Source: Aquamicrobium sp. (GTDB lineage Bacteria; Pseudomonadota; Alphaproteobacteria; Rhizobiales; Rhizobiaceae). Taken from it: a stretch of 64,000 nucleotides of DNA. The stretch covers positions 558,001-622,000 of the forward strand of contig JAHHDT010000001.1 of NCBI GenBank assembly GCA_019739225.1, in the 5' to 3' direction. Of the stretch, positions 34,999 through 43,735 are shown piece after piece. Numbering within the stretch: the first letter of the stretch is position 1; every line of letters begins with the position of its first letter. The notes under the pieces were generated by a model that did no database searches, had not been told where the DNA came from, and saw nothing but the letters and a program-made list of their open reading frames with translations. The translations under genes were made by a program, and so were the position numbers.

Positions 34999-36185
34999 GC
35001 TTGCTGGGCCTTCTGCCAGTCGCGCTTTATCTTTCCGGCAAGGCTCCATTTGTGGACCTCGGTCGGTCCGTCATAAATGCGAAAGGCGCGTATCTCTCGG
35101 AAGACGCGCTCGACGATCGTGTCCGCCGTCACGCCCTGCCCGCCCATCATCTGTACGCAGCGGTCAGCCACGCGCATAAGCGCCTCCGATACCGCGACCT
35201 TCGCCATCGAGCTTTCGGTGGTGCCGCGCGCGTCGGTGTCGAGAACGTCGGCGCACCAGTAGGTCATCAACTCGGCCTGCTTCAGATCGATGCTATTCTC
35301 CGCCAGCATGAAGCCCACGCCCTCATGATCGATAAGGTGCTTGCCGAAGGCCATACGGCGGTTGGCGTAGTCCGTGGCGATCTCGTTGGCACGGATGCAT
35401 GCGCCGAGCCAACGCATGCAATGCGTCAGGCGCGCCGGCGCCAACCGCACCTGGGCATAGCGGAAGCCTTCGCCGCTCTGGCCCAGCATCTGGTCCGCAG
35501 GCACCCGCAGATTGTCTATCCGCACGATCGCATGGCCGCCGGGCATGGTGCTGTCGATGGTGTCGAGCACGCGCTCTATTCTGATGGCGGGGTCCGGCAG
35601 GTCGACCAGGAACATGCAAGCGCCGTCTTCCGACTTCGCCATGACGATGCCGATACCTGCTCCCTCGACCCCGGTTATGTAGGCCTTGCGTCCATTGACG
35701 ATCCAGTGGTTGCCGTCAGGGCGGCAGGTCGTCTGCATCATTGATGGATCCGACCCTGCGCCGCCCTCCTCCGCCGGCTCCGTCATAAAGAAGGCGGAAC
35801 GTGTTCTTCCTTGAACGAGCGGATCGAGAAACCGCTTGCGCAGCTCCGGGCCAGCCACCTTGCCAAGAAGATACATGTTGCCCTCGTCCGGAGCAGCGGT
35901 ATTGCAGGCGGTAGGCCCCAACGGAGACAGGCCACTGCGGATCAGGACCGCCGCTGTTTCCCTGTGGGAGAGATGGCTGCCGTCGGCCAGAATATGCGGT
36001 GTCATGACGCCGGCTTCCCGCGCAAGAGCGCGCATCTCCAGGACCATGTCATGCGAGGGGCCATGTGACCCGAGTCTCTGGTCGTGCTCGTAGGGCACCA
36101 CCGTCTTTCGTACAAAAGCCTCGACCCGGTCTGCGATCTCCAGCGCTCGGGCCGATATACCGCGCGTTTCAAACAAGCTCTTCAA
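34995..36185 (-). CDS. acyl-CoA dehydrogenase, ACAD10/11-LvaC type
   Basis: 396-residue flavoprotein of the ACAD superfamily. FAD-binding segments are seen in FFMTEPAEEGGAGSDPS and YITGVEGAGIGIVMAKS, with the C-terminal helix QMMGGQGVTADT. Where straight-chain ACADs have YEGT with the catalytic Glu it reads IYDGPTEVHKWSLAGKI, the DGPxEVH form seen in the ACAD10/11 group. Together with the coupled kinase this suggests dephosphorylation-type chemistry on 4-phosphoacyl-CoA rather than simple dehydrogenation. The start seems to be TTG at 36185, six bases after GGGAGG. Confidence 0.85.
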   Translation of the reverse strand: MKSLFETRGISARALEIADRVEAFVRKTVVPYEHDQRLGSHGPSHDMVLEMRALAREAGVMTPHILADGSHLSHRETAAVLIRSGLSPLGPTACNTAAPDEGNMYLLGKVAGPELRKRFLDPLVQGRTRSAFFMTEPAEEGGAGSDPSMMQTTCRPDGNHWIVNGRKAYITGVEGAGIGIVMAKSEDGACMFLVDLPDPAIRIERVLDTIDSTMPGGHAIVRIDNLRVPADQMLGQSGEGFRYAQVRLAPARLTHCMRWLGACIRANEIATDYANRRMAFGKHLIDHEGVGFMLAENSIDLKQAELMTYWCADVLDTDARGTTESSMAKVAVSEALMRVADRCVQMMGGQGVTADTIVERVFREIRAFRIYDGPTEVHKWSLAGKIKRDWQKAQQA

Positions 36186-36254
36186 ATGAACCTCCCGATT
36201 TCCTGGATTTGGATGCGGACATATTCCCCGGTCACCAGAGCCGGCAAACGCGCA

Positions 36255-37010
36255 TCAAAGGGACGAGACAAGATGACCGCCGTCGACGGTTATCGAAGAC
36301 CCGGTCATGTATCGACCTGCATCCGAGGCAAGCAGCAGCAACGCACCGTCCAGATCCGAGGGCGCTCCAAGACGCCGCTGCGGTATGCGCCTGATCAGTG
36401 CCTTGCCCGCATCCGACGCAAAGAACTCGCGGTTCAGATCGGTTTCGATATAGCCGGGGCAGAGCGAATTGACGCGAATGCCGAAACGAGCCCATTCCAG
36501 CGCCAAAGCTTCGGTAAGGCGCACCACTCCCGCTTTCGATGCCGCATAGGAGGCTAGATTGCCGGCCACCCTGTGGCCGAGGATCGACGCAACGTTGACG
36601 ATGGAGCCGCCTCGACCATCGCCCTGCATTCTCCTGGCCGCAGCCTGCGCAACGAGAAACACGCCCTTGAGATTGGTGTCGAGCACGCGGTCCCAATCCC
36701 CCGCCGTCACCGACAAGGCGGGAGCGGCTTCCGAGATACCGGCATTGTTCACGACGATGTCTATCCGAAGGTCTGCTGCATCGAACGAACCGAATGCGGC
36801 CTCGACGCTGCCCCCATCGGCCACGTCGAGTCGTACGATATCGGCCCGCCCCCCAGCCGCCTCGATCTCGGCCTTCTGCTCTTCGAGCGCATCTACGCGC
36901 CGGGCGGCCAGCAAAACGCGCGCTCCATGCGCAGCCAGTACACGTGCAAAGTGTGCGCCGAGCCCTGACGATGCTCCTGTTACCAAAGCCACGCGATCTT
37001 GAAGCGCCAT
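36255..37010 (-). CDS. short-chain dehydrogenase/reductase (SDR 3)
   Basis: 251-residue classical SDR with TGASSGLG (about 12-19), NNAGIS, NVASILG with the catalytic Ser, YAASK and a C-terminal YMTGSSITVDGGHL. The start is ATG 37010 (MALQDRVALVTG); the frame remains open upstream through the divergent regulator but that part is a mirror reading. It is the first gene of the SDR-ACAD-kinase operon, 69 bp before the ACAD. By analogy with LvaD and related loci it may oxidise the 3-hydroxyacyl-CoA formed by the pair downstream. Confidence 0.88.
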   Translation of the reverse strand: MALQDRVALVTGASSGLGAHFARVLAAHGARVLLAARRVDALEEQKAEIEAAGGRADIVRLDVADGGSVEAAFGSFDAADLRIDIVVNNAGISEAAPALSVTAGDWDRVLDTNLKGVFLVAQAAARRMQGDGRGGSIVNVASILGHRVAGNLASYAASKAGVVRLTEALALEWARFGIRVNSLCPGYIETDLNREFFASDAGKALIRRIPQRRLGAPSDLDGALLLLASDAGRYMTGSSITVDGGHLVSSL

Positions 37011-37037
37011 TCTTTCAACTTCCATCTCAATTTTCCG

Positions 37038-37051
37038 AGCGAGCGCTCGCT
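37038..37051. promoter_or_regulatory. predicted operator of TetR regulator 3
   Basis: Perfect 14-bp palindrome AGCGAGCGCTCGCT, 27 bp upstream of SDR 3 in the divergent region before the TetR gene. Short GC-rich palindromes of this kind are usual TetR operators. It differs completely from the island repeat, marking this operon as a separate regulon. Confidence 0.7.
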
Positions 37052-37139
37052 TTCTATCCGGATCGGCCGGCGGACGCAAGCGTATCGATTGCGATGGGCC
37101 ACGGCTTCTACTATTGGTCACGGAAACGCGGACCGAGCC

Positions 37140-37832
37140 TTGACTTCCACGCAGCGCCCCTTTGATCCGGAAAACTACAGGTTGGAAGCCCTGTGCGGAC
37201 GCATATTCGCCCGCCACAGCGACCGAATACGCGTGCGCAAGCCACAGACCGCGGTCGCAAATCTGGCACGGATCGTGAAGACCTTCCTGAAGCTGACAAA
37301 CCGAAAGGGCTTCCACGCGACATCGCTTCGCGAACTGAGCGAGGCGGCCGAACTCAGCATGGGCGGGCTTTATTCTTACTTCGACAGCAAGGACACGCTC
37401 TTGCTGATGATCCTCGACGAAGTGGACAGCACGATGCGCGAAGTGCTCGATGCGGTTCCGACCGATGTCGCAGCGGACCCGACCAAGCACCTTCGCTGGG
37501 TAGTCGATACCCATGTCAGGCTTACGGAGGTCATGCAGCCATGGTTCGTCTTTGCATATATGGAAGCAAAATCCTTTCCACCGAGCGCACGTCGGGCCGC
37601 CATCGACAGCGAAAGGCTCGTGGAAGGCGTCCTTGAGGATATCATCGAGAAGGGCCGCGCCTCGAGGCGCTTTTCGATCGAAGACCCGGCCCTGACCGCG
37701 GCCCTGATCAAGCCACTACTCCAAGACTGGTACGTGAAGCGAGCCAAGTATCGCCGACGAAACGTGAGCATCGATCGCTATATCCAGCATGTCACCGCGA
37801 TCGTCGAAGCGGCCGTGGATGCGAAGGCATAA
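37140..37832 (+). CDS. TetR-family regulator 3
   Basis: About 230-residue TetR protein. The HTH reads RKGFHATSLRELSEAAELSMGGLYSYFDSKDTLL, a standard TetR DNA-binding domain; the rest is helical with WFVFAYMEAKSF in the ligand domain. The start is uncertain: the frame is open back to an ATG at 36999, but that lies inside the divergent SDR gene and before the palindrome. TTG 37140 and GTG 37233 are the likely choices, both with weak ribosome sites. Its divergent position and the palindrome suggest that it represses the SDR-ACAD-kinase operon. Confidence 0.82.
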   Translation: MTSTQRPFDPENYRLEALCGRIFARHSDRIRVRKPQTAVANLARIVKTFLKLTNRKGFHATSLRELSEAAELSMGGLYSYFDSKDTLLLMILDEVDSTMREVLDAVPTDVAADPTKHLRWVVDTHVRLTEVMQPWFVFAYMEAKSFPPSARRAAIDSERLVEGVLEDIIEKGRASRRFSIEDPALTAALIKPLLQDWYVKRAKYRRRNVSIDRYIQHVTAIVEAAVDAKA

Positions 37833-37944
37833 TGCCAATTGATGCCTGCTGCGAAGCGGCAAAGGACCGGCTTAGGCGCATTCGATGACTTTGAGTCACG
37901 CGAGTGCCGATAGACGAGTTCCGTTCAACATTCGAATCGCGGAA

Positions 37945-37966
37945 GGCGGCAGTATTTGCTGCCGCC
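37945..37966. terminator. hairpin between tetR 3 and convergent oxidase
   Basis: Perfect 8-bp stem GGCGGCAG/CTGCCGCC with a 6-base AT-rich loop, in the 152-bp gap between convergent genes. No T-tract, so a possible bidirectional terminator or mRNA end. Nothing else is visible in this gap. Confidence 0.55.
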
Positions 37967-37984
37967 GCTTGCGTGACAACGCGC

Positions 37985-39085
37985 TCAGACCATTGCCCGG
38001 TTCGGCGACATCATTGTCGGGTCGATCGCCAGGCCCGGCTCGTCGCCAAGGATGAGCGCGGCGGCGACTGCCGACAGCGCGGGCGACGTCTGGATGCCGT
38101 AGCCGCCCTGCCCCGCCAGCCAGAAGAACCCCTCGGCTTCGGCGTCGAAGCCCACCACCGGTGTCCTGTCGGGGGCGAAGGTTCGCAGCCCGGCCCAATT
38201 TGCATCCACCCGCACGATATCCTCTCGAACCGCCTGCTGGTACCGGTCGAGGCCTTCGGCGAGTGTCATGTCATCCACGAAGGCATCGTGAGGCTCAACC
38301 GGGTCTTCATCGGCAGGCGAAATCAGCAACCGGCCCGCATCGGGCTTGAAGTACCAACGGTCGGCGGAATTGGAGACGAGCGGCCAGCGCTCGCAATCGT
38401 AGCCGGCGGGACAGGCAATGACCGCCATCGAACGCCGGTGGGGGACTAGTCTCTTGGGTGCAACGCCGCAGTTTCCAGCCACCACGTCGGCCCACGCGCC
38501 GGCGGCGTTGACGATCGTTTCGGCCTCGATTTCGCCCGCCGTGGTCTCCACTTTCCAGCGATTACCGACCCTGTGCGCTTTCAGCAGCGCCGCATCGGTC
38601 ATCACCCGCGCGCCGGCGCGGCGAGCCTTCTTCAGCCAGCCCTGGTGCAACGCGTTCACGTCGATGTCGCTCGCATCGTGCTCGTATCCAGCCGCGGCAA
38701 TGCGTTCGGGCCTGAGCAGCGGCACCATCGCCGCAGCGTCGGCCGGCAGCATCGGGACGAGGCCCTCGGAAAGCGCAAGCAGCTCGTCGTGGTGAGGCCG
38801 GTCCTCCTCGTCGGCAACGAACAGGATCCCCCTTTGCGACAGGAGTGGCGATGGAAAGAACTCGTCGTCCGGCGCATCGAACAGCGGTCGGCTGGCAGCG
38901 CTGAGCGCGCGTATGACCGCGTTGCCGTAGTTCTGGATGAAGATCGCAGCCGACCGTCCCGTGGAATGATGGCCGGGGCGCGACTCCTGCTCTATCAGCA
39001 CAACATCACGCCGTCCGCCGATGGCGGCCGCCACACCGGCGCCGGCAATGCCGGCACCAATAACCAGAACGTCTGTGGAAATCAT
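37985..39085 (-). CDS. FAD-dependent oxidoreductase (DAO family)
   Basis: 366-residue flavoprotein of the glycine/D-amino-acid oxidase family. It has the N-terminal dinucleotide motif VIGAGIAGAGVAAAIGG (about 7-23), IEQESRPGHHSTGRSA, an FAD-contacting TIVNAAGAWADVVAG (about 183-197) and the C-terminal GFFWLAGQGGYGIQTSPAL. It lies 18 bp downstream of an amidohydrolase gene in the same operon, so it may oxidise the amine or amino acid that enzyme releases. Substrate not identifiable. Confidence 0.86.
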   Translation of the reverse strand: MISTDVLVIGAGIAGAGVAAAIGGRRDVVLIEQESRPGHHSTGRSAAIFIQNYGNAVIRALSAASRPLFDAPDDEFFPSPLLSQRGILFVADEEDRPHHDELLALSEGLVPMLPADAAAMVPLLRPERIAAAGYEHDASDIDVNALHQGWLKKARRAGARVMTDAALLKAHRVGNRWKVETTAGEIEAETIVNAAGAWADVVAGNCGVAPKRLVPHRRSMAVIACPAGYDCERWPLVSNSADRWYFKPDAGRLLISPADEDPVEPHDAFVDDMTLAEGLDRYQQAVREDIVRVDANWAGLRTFAPDRTPVVGFDAEAEGFFWLAGQGGYGIQTSPALSAVAAALILGDEPGLAIDPTMMSPNRAMV

Positions 39086-39103
39086 CGCCGACGAATACCC
39101 TTC

Positions 39104-40135
39104 TCAGATGGCCGCGACGTCCCGGAAGCCCCGGAGGAACGCCGCAAGGTTGTCGCCGAGCGCATCGCACAGATAGCCCCCTTCCTGCACGATGGCAGTT
39201 GGCACCCCGATGCTGGCGCAGCGCTCGCCGATCAAGCGGAAACCGTCTGTCGAAACGGAAAGCCCGCCGAACGGATCGCCTTCGAACGCATCCAGCCCAA
39301 GCGCCACAACGACGGCGCCCGGCGCGAACGACGCGATGCGCGTCAACGCCACGTCGAGCTGATCGAGAAACACCTCGTCGCCGGAATGGCGCGGCAGCGG
39401 CAGGTTGAGGTTGTAGCCGAGCCCCGCCCCTTCCCCGCGTTCCGACGCATGCCCCCAGAAGAAGGGATAGAATCGTGCCGGATCGGCATGCAGCGAGACC
39501 GTCAAAACGTCAGCGCGTGCATAGAAAATGCCCTGCGTGCCGTTGCCGTGATGCAGGTCCACATCGAGGATGGCGACGCGCTCGTGCCGGCTGCGCAGCA
39601 CCTGAGCGGCGATCGCGGAATTGTTGAGAAAGCAAAAGCCGCCGGCCATGTCCGCAAAAGCGTGATGGCCGGGCGGGCGGCACAGCGCATAGGCGGCCTT
39701 TTCACCGTCGAGCACCATCGCGGCGGCCTCGGCTGCCGTCTGCGCGCTCCAGTAGGCCGATTCCCAGGTATCAGCCGAGATCGGACAGGCGGTGTCGGCC
39801 ATGTGGTATCCGGCCTGGCCGACGGCCGAGGCAGGGTAGGAAAAGTCGCGGCGGTCGGGGTGGATGTTCGGCACAACCTCCTCCGAGGCATCGGGGATAC
39901 GCCGCCAGCGGTCGTAGATCGTCTCGAGGAAGCGGAGATATTCTGGCGAGTGAATCGCCGCCGCCGGCGCCAGCCCCCGGTCGCCAGGCGCAACGCGTTC
40001 AAGTCCTGCGTTTTCCGCGCCGGCAAGCAGCCGATTGATCCGCTCGGGCACCTCGGGATTGGGCTTCTGCGCACCTGAGGAAAGGAAGTGCCTTGGATCG
40101 TGACTGCGCTGGGTTTCGTGGAAAACACACTTCAT
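39104..40135 (-). CDS. histone-deacetylase-like amidohydrolase
   Basis: 343-residue zinc amidohydrolase of the HDAC / acetylpolyamine amidohydrolase superfamily. CRPPGHHAFADMAGGFCFLNN carries the His-His pair (about 145-165), AILDVDLHHGNGTQGIFY the Asp and His zinc ligands, LGLDAFEGDPFGG the second Asp and VQEGGY the catalytic Tyr. Bacterial members deacetylate polyamines or other N-acyl amines. I chose ATG 40135 (MKCVFHETQRSHDP); the longer frame has no support. It is divergent from an IclR-type gene and upstream of the flavin oxidase, suggesting an N-acyl amine pathway: deacylate, then oxidise. Confidence 0.88.
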   Translation of the reverse strand: MKCVFHETQRSHDPRHFLSSGAQKPNPEVPERINRLLAGAENAGLERVAPGDRGLAPAAAIHSPEYLRFLETIYDRWRRIPDASEEVVPNIHPDRRDFSYPASAVGQAGYHMADTACPISADTWESAYWSAQTAAEAAAMVLDGEKAAYALCRPPGHHAFADMAGGFCFLNNSAIAAQVLRSRHERVAILDVDLHHGNGTQGIFYARADVLTVSLHADPARFYPFFWGHASERGEGAGLGYNLNLPLPRHSGDEVFLDQLDVALTRIASFAPGAVVVALGLDAFEGDPFGGLSVSTDGFRLIGERCASIGVPTAIVQEGGYLCDALGDNLAAFLRGFRDVAAI

Positions 40136-40311
40136 GCTGTTCCTGGCTTTCGATGGAGATTTTTGGAATGGAGAGAAACGGGGGGTGTCAGCAAGCAACA
40201 CGATAGCCGCCCCCAACGTCAAGCATGACGGGCCGGCATAGGCGAGCGTCCCGGTGTCGTTGTGCTTCCCGATCTTCTGGTTTACCTCCATCCAAACGGA
40301 ACGAGAGGGCG

Positions 40312-41121
40312 ATGGCTTCGACGGAGAAGAAGAACGGCTCGCGCGGCGTCCAGTCGATCGACACGGGCGGCGTGGTGCTCAACGCCCTGGCGCGCGCCCG
40401 GGGGCCGCTGAAACTGCGCGATCTCGCGCAGGAAACGGGAATGGCCGCCGCACAACTGCATCCTTACCTTGTTTCCTTCCGCAAGATGGGCATGGTCGAG
40501 CAGACAGAGGCAGGCCACTATCAGCTCGGATCCTTCGCCCTGCATCTGGGCCTGACCCGGCTGCGCAACCAGAACGCCTACCGGGAAACCGTGCAGCGTG
40601 TCGCCGCTCTTGCCGACGACCTGCAACTCATGATCGCTATCACGGTCTGGGGCCTTCACGGCCCGACCATCGTCTATGTGCAGGAATCGTCCGCGCGCAT
40701 CCATGCCAACGTCCAGGTCGGCAACATCTTCCTCATGACGGCGACCGCGACAGGCAAGGTCTTTGCCGCCTTCCTGCCCCGATCCGTCACCCAGCCGATG
40801 ATCCGGCAGGAGCGCTCCGACCGCACGTTGCTTGAACGCGGTCCGTTCGAATTCGACGAGGCCCGCTACTGGGAGGAGGTCGCGGTCGTGGCGGCAAACG
40901 GCCACGCGGTGACCCGCGACCTGCCGATCCCGGGCGTCAGCGCGGTTGCGGCTCCGGTGTTCGATCACACCGGCCAGATGCAGCTCGCGCTCACCGCCAT
41001 CGGCCCGACGGCGATGATCGACCTGTCGGCGGATGGCCCTGCGGTCACCGGCCTGCTCGGGTTCACCCGGCAGCTTTCGAACGAGCTTGGCTATCGCGAG
41101 GGCGTCAGCGCCGACGCATGA
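40312..41121 (+). CDS. IclR-family transcriptional regulator
   Basis: 269-residue regulator with an N-terminal winged HTH (SIDTGGVVLNALARARGPLKLRDLAQETGMAAAQLHPYLVSFRKMGMVEQ, about 15-64) and the IclR effector domain (GNIFLMTATATGKVFAAFLP through VSAVAAPVFDHTGQMQLALT). ATG 40312 follows GAGAGGGCG. It is divergent from the amidohydrolase-oxidase operon, which it probably controls, and its 3' end overlaps the convergent DMT transporter gene by 17 bp. Confidence 0.87.
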   Translation: MASTEKKNGSRGVQSIDTGGVVLNALARARGPLKLRDLAQETGMAAAQLHPYLVSFRKMGMVEQTEAGHYQLGSFALHLGLTRLRNQNAYRETVQRVAALADDLQLMIAITVWGLHGPTIVYVQESSARIHANVQVGNIFLMTATATGKVFAAFLPRSVTQPMIRQERSDRTLLERGPFEFDEARYWEEVAVVAANGHAVTRDLPIPGVSAVAAPVFDHTGQMQLALTAIGPTAMIDLSADGPAVTGLLGFTRQLSNELGYREGVSADA

Positions 41122-41995
41122 ATTCCAGCGAGACAATCAGGCCGCCCGAAGCAAGGGCCATGCCCAGCCACTGAACGCCGCTCGGCGTCTGGCTGGCGAG
41201 CGGAATAGCCAGAAGAACGGCCATGGGCGGCAGCAGCGCCGGAAACAGCGCTGCGGTTCCAGCACCAAGCCGCGTCACGCAGCCCGCAAAGGCGACGATT
41301 GCCAGCGCACCGCCGAAAAGCCCCTGATAGATGATCTGCTCGGCCCACAGGCCTGCTGGCAGCAAAGTCACGCCGAATGCAAGCAGATAGACCGGGAGGA
41401 AGCAGAGCGCAGCGCAGACGGAAACGGCTGCAGTCGTCTCGATCGCCGGCAGCTTCCAGCGGCCGACCAGCCATGTGAAGACGCCCCACAGCGTGCCGGA
41501 AGCGACGAAGCAGAGGTCGCCCAGCCAGACGGGCATACCGGTTGGCGCCGCGGCGGGCTGATCTGCCGCTATGGCCACGAGCCCGAGAACGAGAAGAGCG
41601 ATCCCGATGCGGCGCTGCATGGGTACCGCGCGACGGTCGACGATGGCTGCCAGCACGTTGGCGGTCAGCATCGTAACGCCCGGCGAAATCACCACCGCGT
41701 GCGCCAGCGGCGCGATGCCGTAGCCGGTATTGATGAAGAAGGCGAATGGCGGGCCGATGAGCAGAGTCAGCGCTACCACGCGTCTGAACGGCAAGGCAGG
41801 CCGCCAGCCGGTTCTGAAAGCCAGCAAAGGCCCGAGAACCAGCGCCGCGACGCCGAAGCGCAGCATGGCAAGGTCGGCGCTCGAAAAGCCGTCGGCCCGG
41901 CCGATCGCCGTGCCGACATTGTAGAACGACCAGAAGACGGTGGCGGCAAAACCCAGCGCCACCCCTTCCGCCCATTGGCGCCGGGCTTGCGACAC
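41105..41995 (-). CDS. EamA/DMT-family transporter
   Basis: 296-residue membrane protein with ten hydrophobic helices in two EamA repeats (about 15-140 and 155-290), the drug/metabolite transporter fold. The first repeat has NVGTAIGRADGFSSADLAMLRFGVAALVLGPL and the second GDLCFVASGTLWGVFTWLVGRW. Start is GTG 41995, one base after the flavoprotein stop, so it is translated in the SDR-flavoprotein-transporter operon. It may export or import a metabolite of that pathway; direction and substrate are unknown. Confidence 0.86.
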   Translation of the reverse strand: MSQARRQWAEGVALGFAATVFWSFYNVGTAIGRADGFSSADLAMLRFGVAALVLGPLLAFRTGWRPALPFRRVVALTLLIGPPFAFFINTGYGIAPLAHAVVISPGVTMLTANVLAAIVDRRAVPMQRRIGIALLVLGLVAIAADQPAAAPTGMPVWLGDLCFVASGTLWGVFTWLVGRWKLPAIETTAAVSVCAALCFLPVYLLAFGVTLLPAGLWAEQIIYQGLFGGALAIVAFAGCVTRLGAGTAALFPALLPPMAVLLAIPLASQTPSGVQWLGMALASGGLIVSLEFMRRR

Positions 41996-41996
41996 G

Positions 41997-43697
41997 TCAG
42001 TCGTTCGCGCCGGAAATATGCCGCGCGGCTATGTAGCCGAACGTGACGGCGGGCCCGAGCGTGATGCCCCCACCGGGGTAGTTGCCGCCCATGATGCTCG
42101 CCGCGTCGTTGCCCACTGAATAGAGGCCCGGTATCGGCCGCCCGTCCTCGGCAAGCACCTGCGCATTCTCGTTGCACCGAAGCCCCGCGAAGGTGCCGAG
42201 ATCGCCAACGACCAGCTTGACCGCGTAGAACGGCCCTTTCCGGATCGGCGCAACGCACGGATTGGGCTTGTGGTCGGGATCGCCGAGCGATCGGTTGTAG
42301 GACGTCGAGCCTTTGGCGAATTCCGGATCTTCCCCGTGCTCGGCATGCCTGTTGAAATTCTCGACGGTACGCCGCAGCCCAGCCGGGTCGGCGCCGATAC
42401 GTTCGGCAAGCTCTTCCAGCGTGCGTCCCTCATAGAGATAACCCGATCGTATGTGCTGGTGGAACGGCACCGGCGCGGGCTTGACGTAGCCGAGCCCGTA
42501 TTTGCGCAGCACATGATGGTCGGCGATGAAGAAGGCGCAGACCTCGCCATTCTCCTCGTTGCAGCGGGCCACCATCGCCTGGCAGAAATCGTGATAGGAA
42601 TTCGCCTCGTTGACGAACCGCCGTCCCGAACGGGTGACCGCGATCACGCCGGGCTTCGAACGATCGACGAAATGCGGAAACGTGCCCAGCGTTCCGTCCG
42701 GCTTCACGGGGCGCGAAATCGGCACCCAGGCTGCCGCATGCGGCAGACTCGTGTCCACGCTTGCGCCAGCCGCTTCGCCCAGCCTCAGTCCATCGCCGGT
42801 GTTTCCGGGAGGCGCCGGCGAGGCATGTTCGTAGCCGTTCGGCGCGTGCGGGAAGAGTTCCTTCCGGCGCACCGGGTCCTGCGGGAAGCCGCCAGCCGCC
42901 AGCACCACGCCGCGCCGAGCAACGATCTCCACCGGCCCTTCCGCCGTGTCGACGATTGCGCCGGAGACCCTGTTCTTGCCGTCACGGACAAGTTCCCGCA
43001 CCGGCGAGCGCGTCCAGATCGGCACGCCCTTGTCGAAGCAGGATTTGGCCAGCCGCGCCACCAGCGCGTTTCCGTTCATCAACCGCATCGGGCGGCCGTG
43101 AAATGCCATGTCGCGCAGGAACTTCACGAACAGCTTGCCGACATAGAACGCCGAGACCGGCGAGCGCAGGACGTTGAAGAAATGCAGCAATTCCTTGCCC
43201 GAGCCGATCATCATGCCGAGGAAGGTGATCTCGGCCAGCGGCGGCCGCAGGCGCTTGATCTCGGGGCCGAGTTCGCGCCCGTCGAACGGACGGGCCACGA
43301 TGGAGCGCCCGCCATCCATGCCGCCCGGCGCGTCGGGGTGATAGTCGGCGAAGGTCGGGCCGAGATCGAACTGGAGGGCGGTGTTCTGCTCGTAGAAGTC
43401 GACCGCCTTGGGGCCGGCTTCGAGGAAAGCATCGACACGGCGCTCGTCGAAATGGCTGCCGGCCTCGTGCTTGAGATAGGTCCGTGCCTTTTCCGCGGAA
43501 TCCTCAACGCCGGCCCGGCGCGCGGGGGCGTTGCAGGGGATCCACATCCAGCCGCCGGAACGCGCCGTGGTGCCGCCATAGACCGGCTCCTTCTCCACCA
43601 CCAGCACATCCAGATCGCGGTGCGCCGCCGATACGGCCGTCGAAAGGCCACCTGCGCCGGAACCGATAACCAGCACGTCACATTCATGTCTTTTCAT
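41997..43697 (-). CDS. FAD-binding dehydrogenase (KstD / fumarate reductase-like)
   Basis: 566-residue flavoprotein of the FAD_binding_2 family. The N-terminus shows VLVIGSGAGGLSTAVSAAHRDLDVLVVEK and GGTTARSGGWMWIP; later come GVVLAAGGFPQDPVRR and the C-terminal IPGLYSVGNDAASIMGGNYPGGGITLGPAVTFGYIAARHI. This matches 3-ketosteroid-dehydrogenase-like and fumarate-reductase-like members about 560 residues long. ATG 43697 is chosen because GGAA lies seven bases before it; ATG 43703 is the near alternative. It follows an SDR gene and precedes a transporter, divergent from a TRAP operon. A steroid substrate is not shown by the sequence. Confidence 0.85.
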   Translation of the reverse strand: MKRHECDVLVIGSGAGGLSTAVSAAHRDLDVLVVEKEPVYGGTTARSGGWMWIPCNAPARRAGVEDSAEKARTYLKHEAGSHFDERRVDAFLEAGPKAVDFYEQNTALQFDLGPTFADYHPDAPGGMDGGRSIVARPFDGRELGPEIKRLRPPLAEITFLGMMIGSGKELLHFFNVLRSPVSAFYVGKLFVKFLRDMAFHGRPMRLMNGNALVARLAKSCFDKGVPIWTRSPVRELVRDGKNRVSGAIVDTAEGPVEIVARRGVVLAAGGFPQDPVRRKELFPHAPNGYEHASPAPPGNTGDGLRLGEAAGASVDTSLPHAAAWVPISRPVKPDGTLGTFPHFVDRSKPGVIAVTRSGRRFVNEANSYHDFCQAMVARCNEENGEVCAFFIADHHVLRKYGLGYVKPAPVPFHQHIRSGYLYEGRTLEELAERIGADPAGLRRTVENFNRHAEHGEDPEFAKGSTSYNRSLGDPDHKPNPCVAPIRKGPFYAVKLVVGDLGTFAGLRCNENAQVLAEDGRPIPGLYSVGNDAASIMGGNYPGGGITLGPAVTFGYIAARHISGAND

Positions 43698-43735
43698 GGT
43701 CATTTCCAAAGCGTCCGAGAAATCGTCCAGCCGGG

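Noticed and set aside
41997-43697. Steroid degradation locus
   Set aside because: The flavoprotein resembles KstD only at family level, and no other steroid genes lie nearby.
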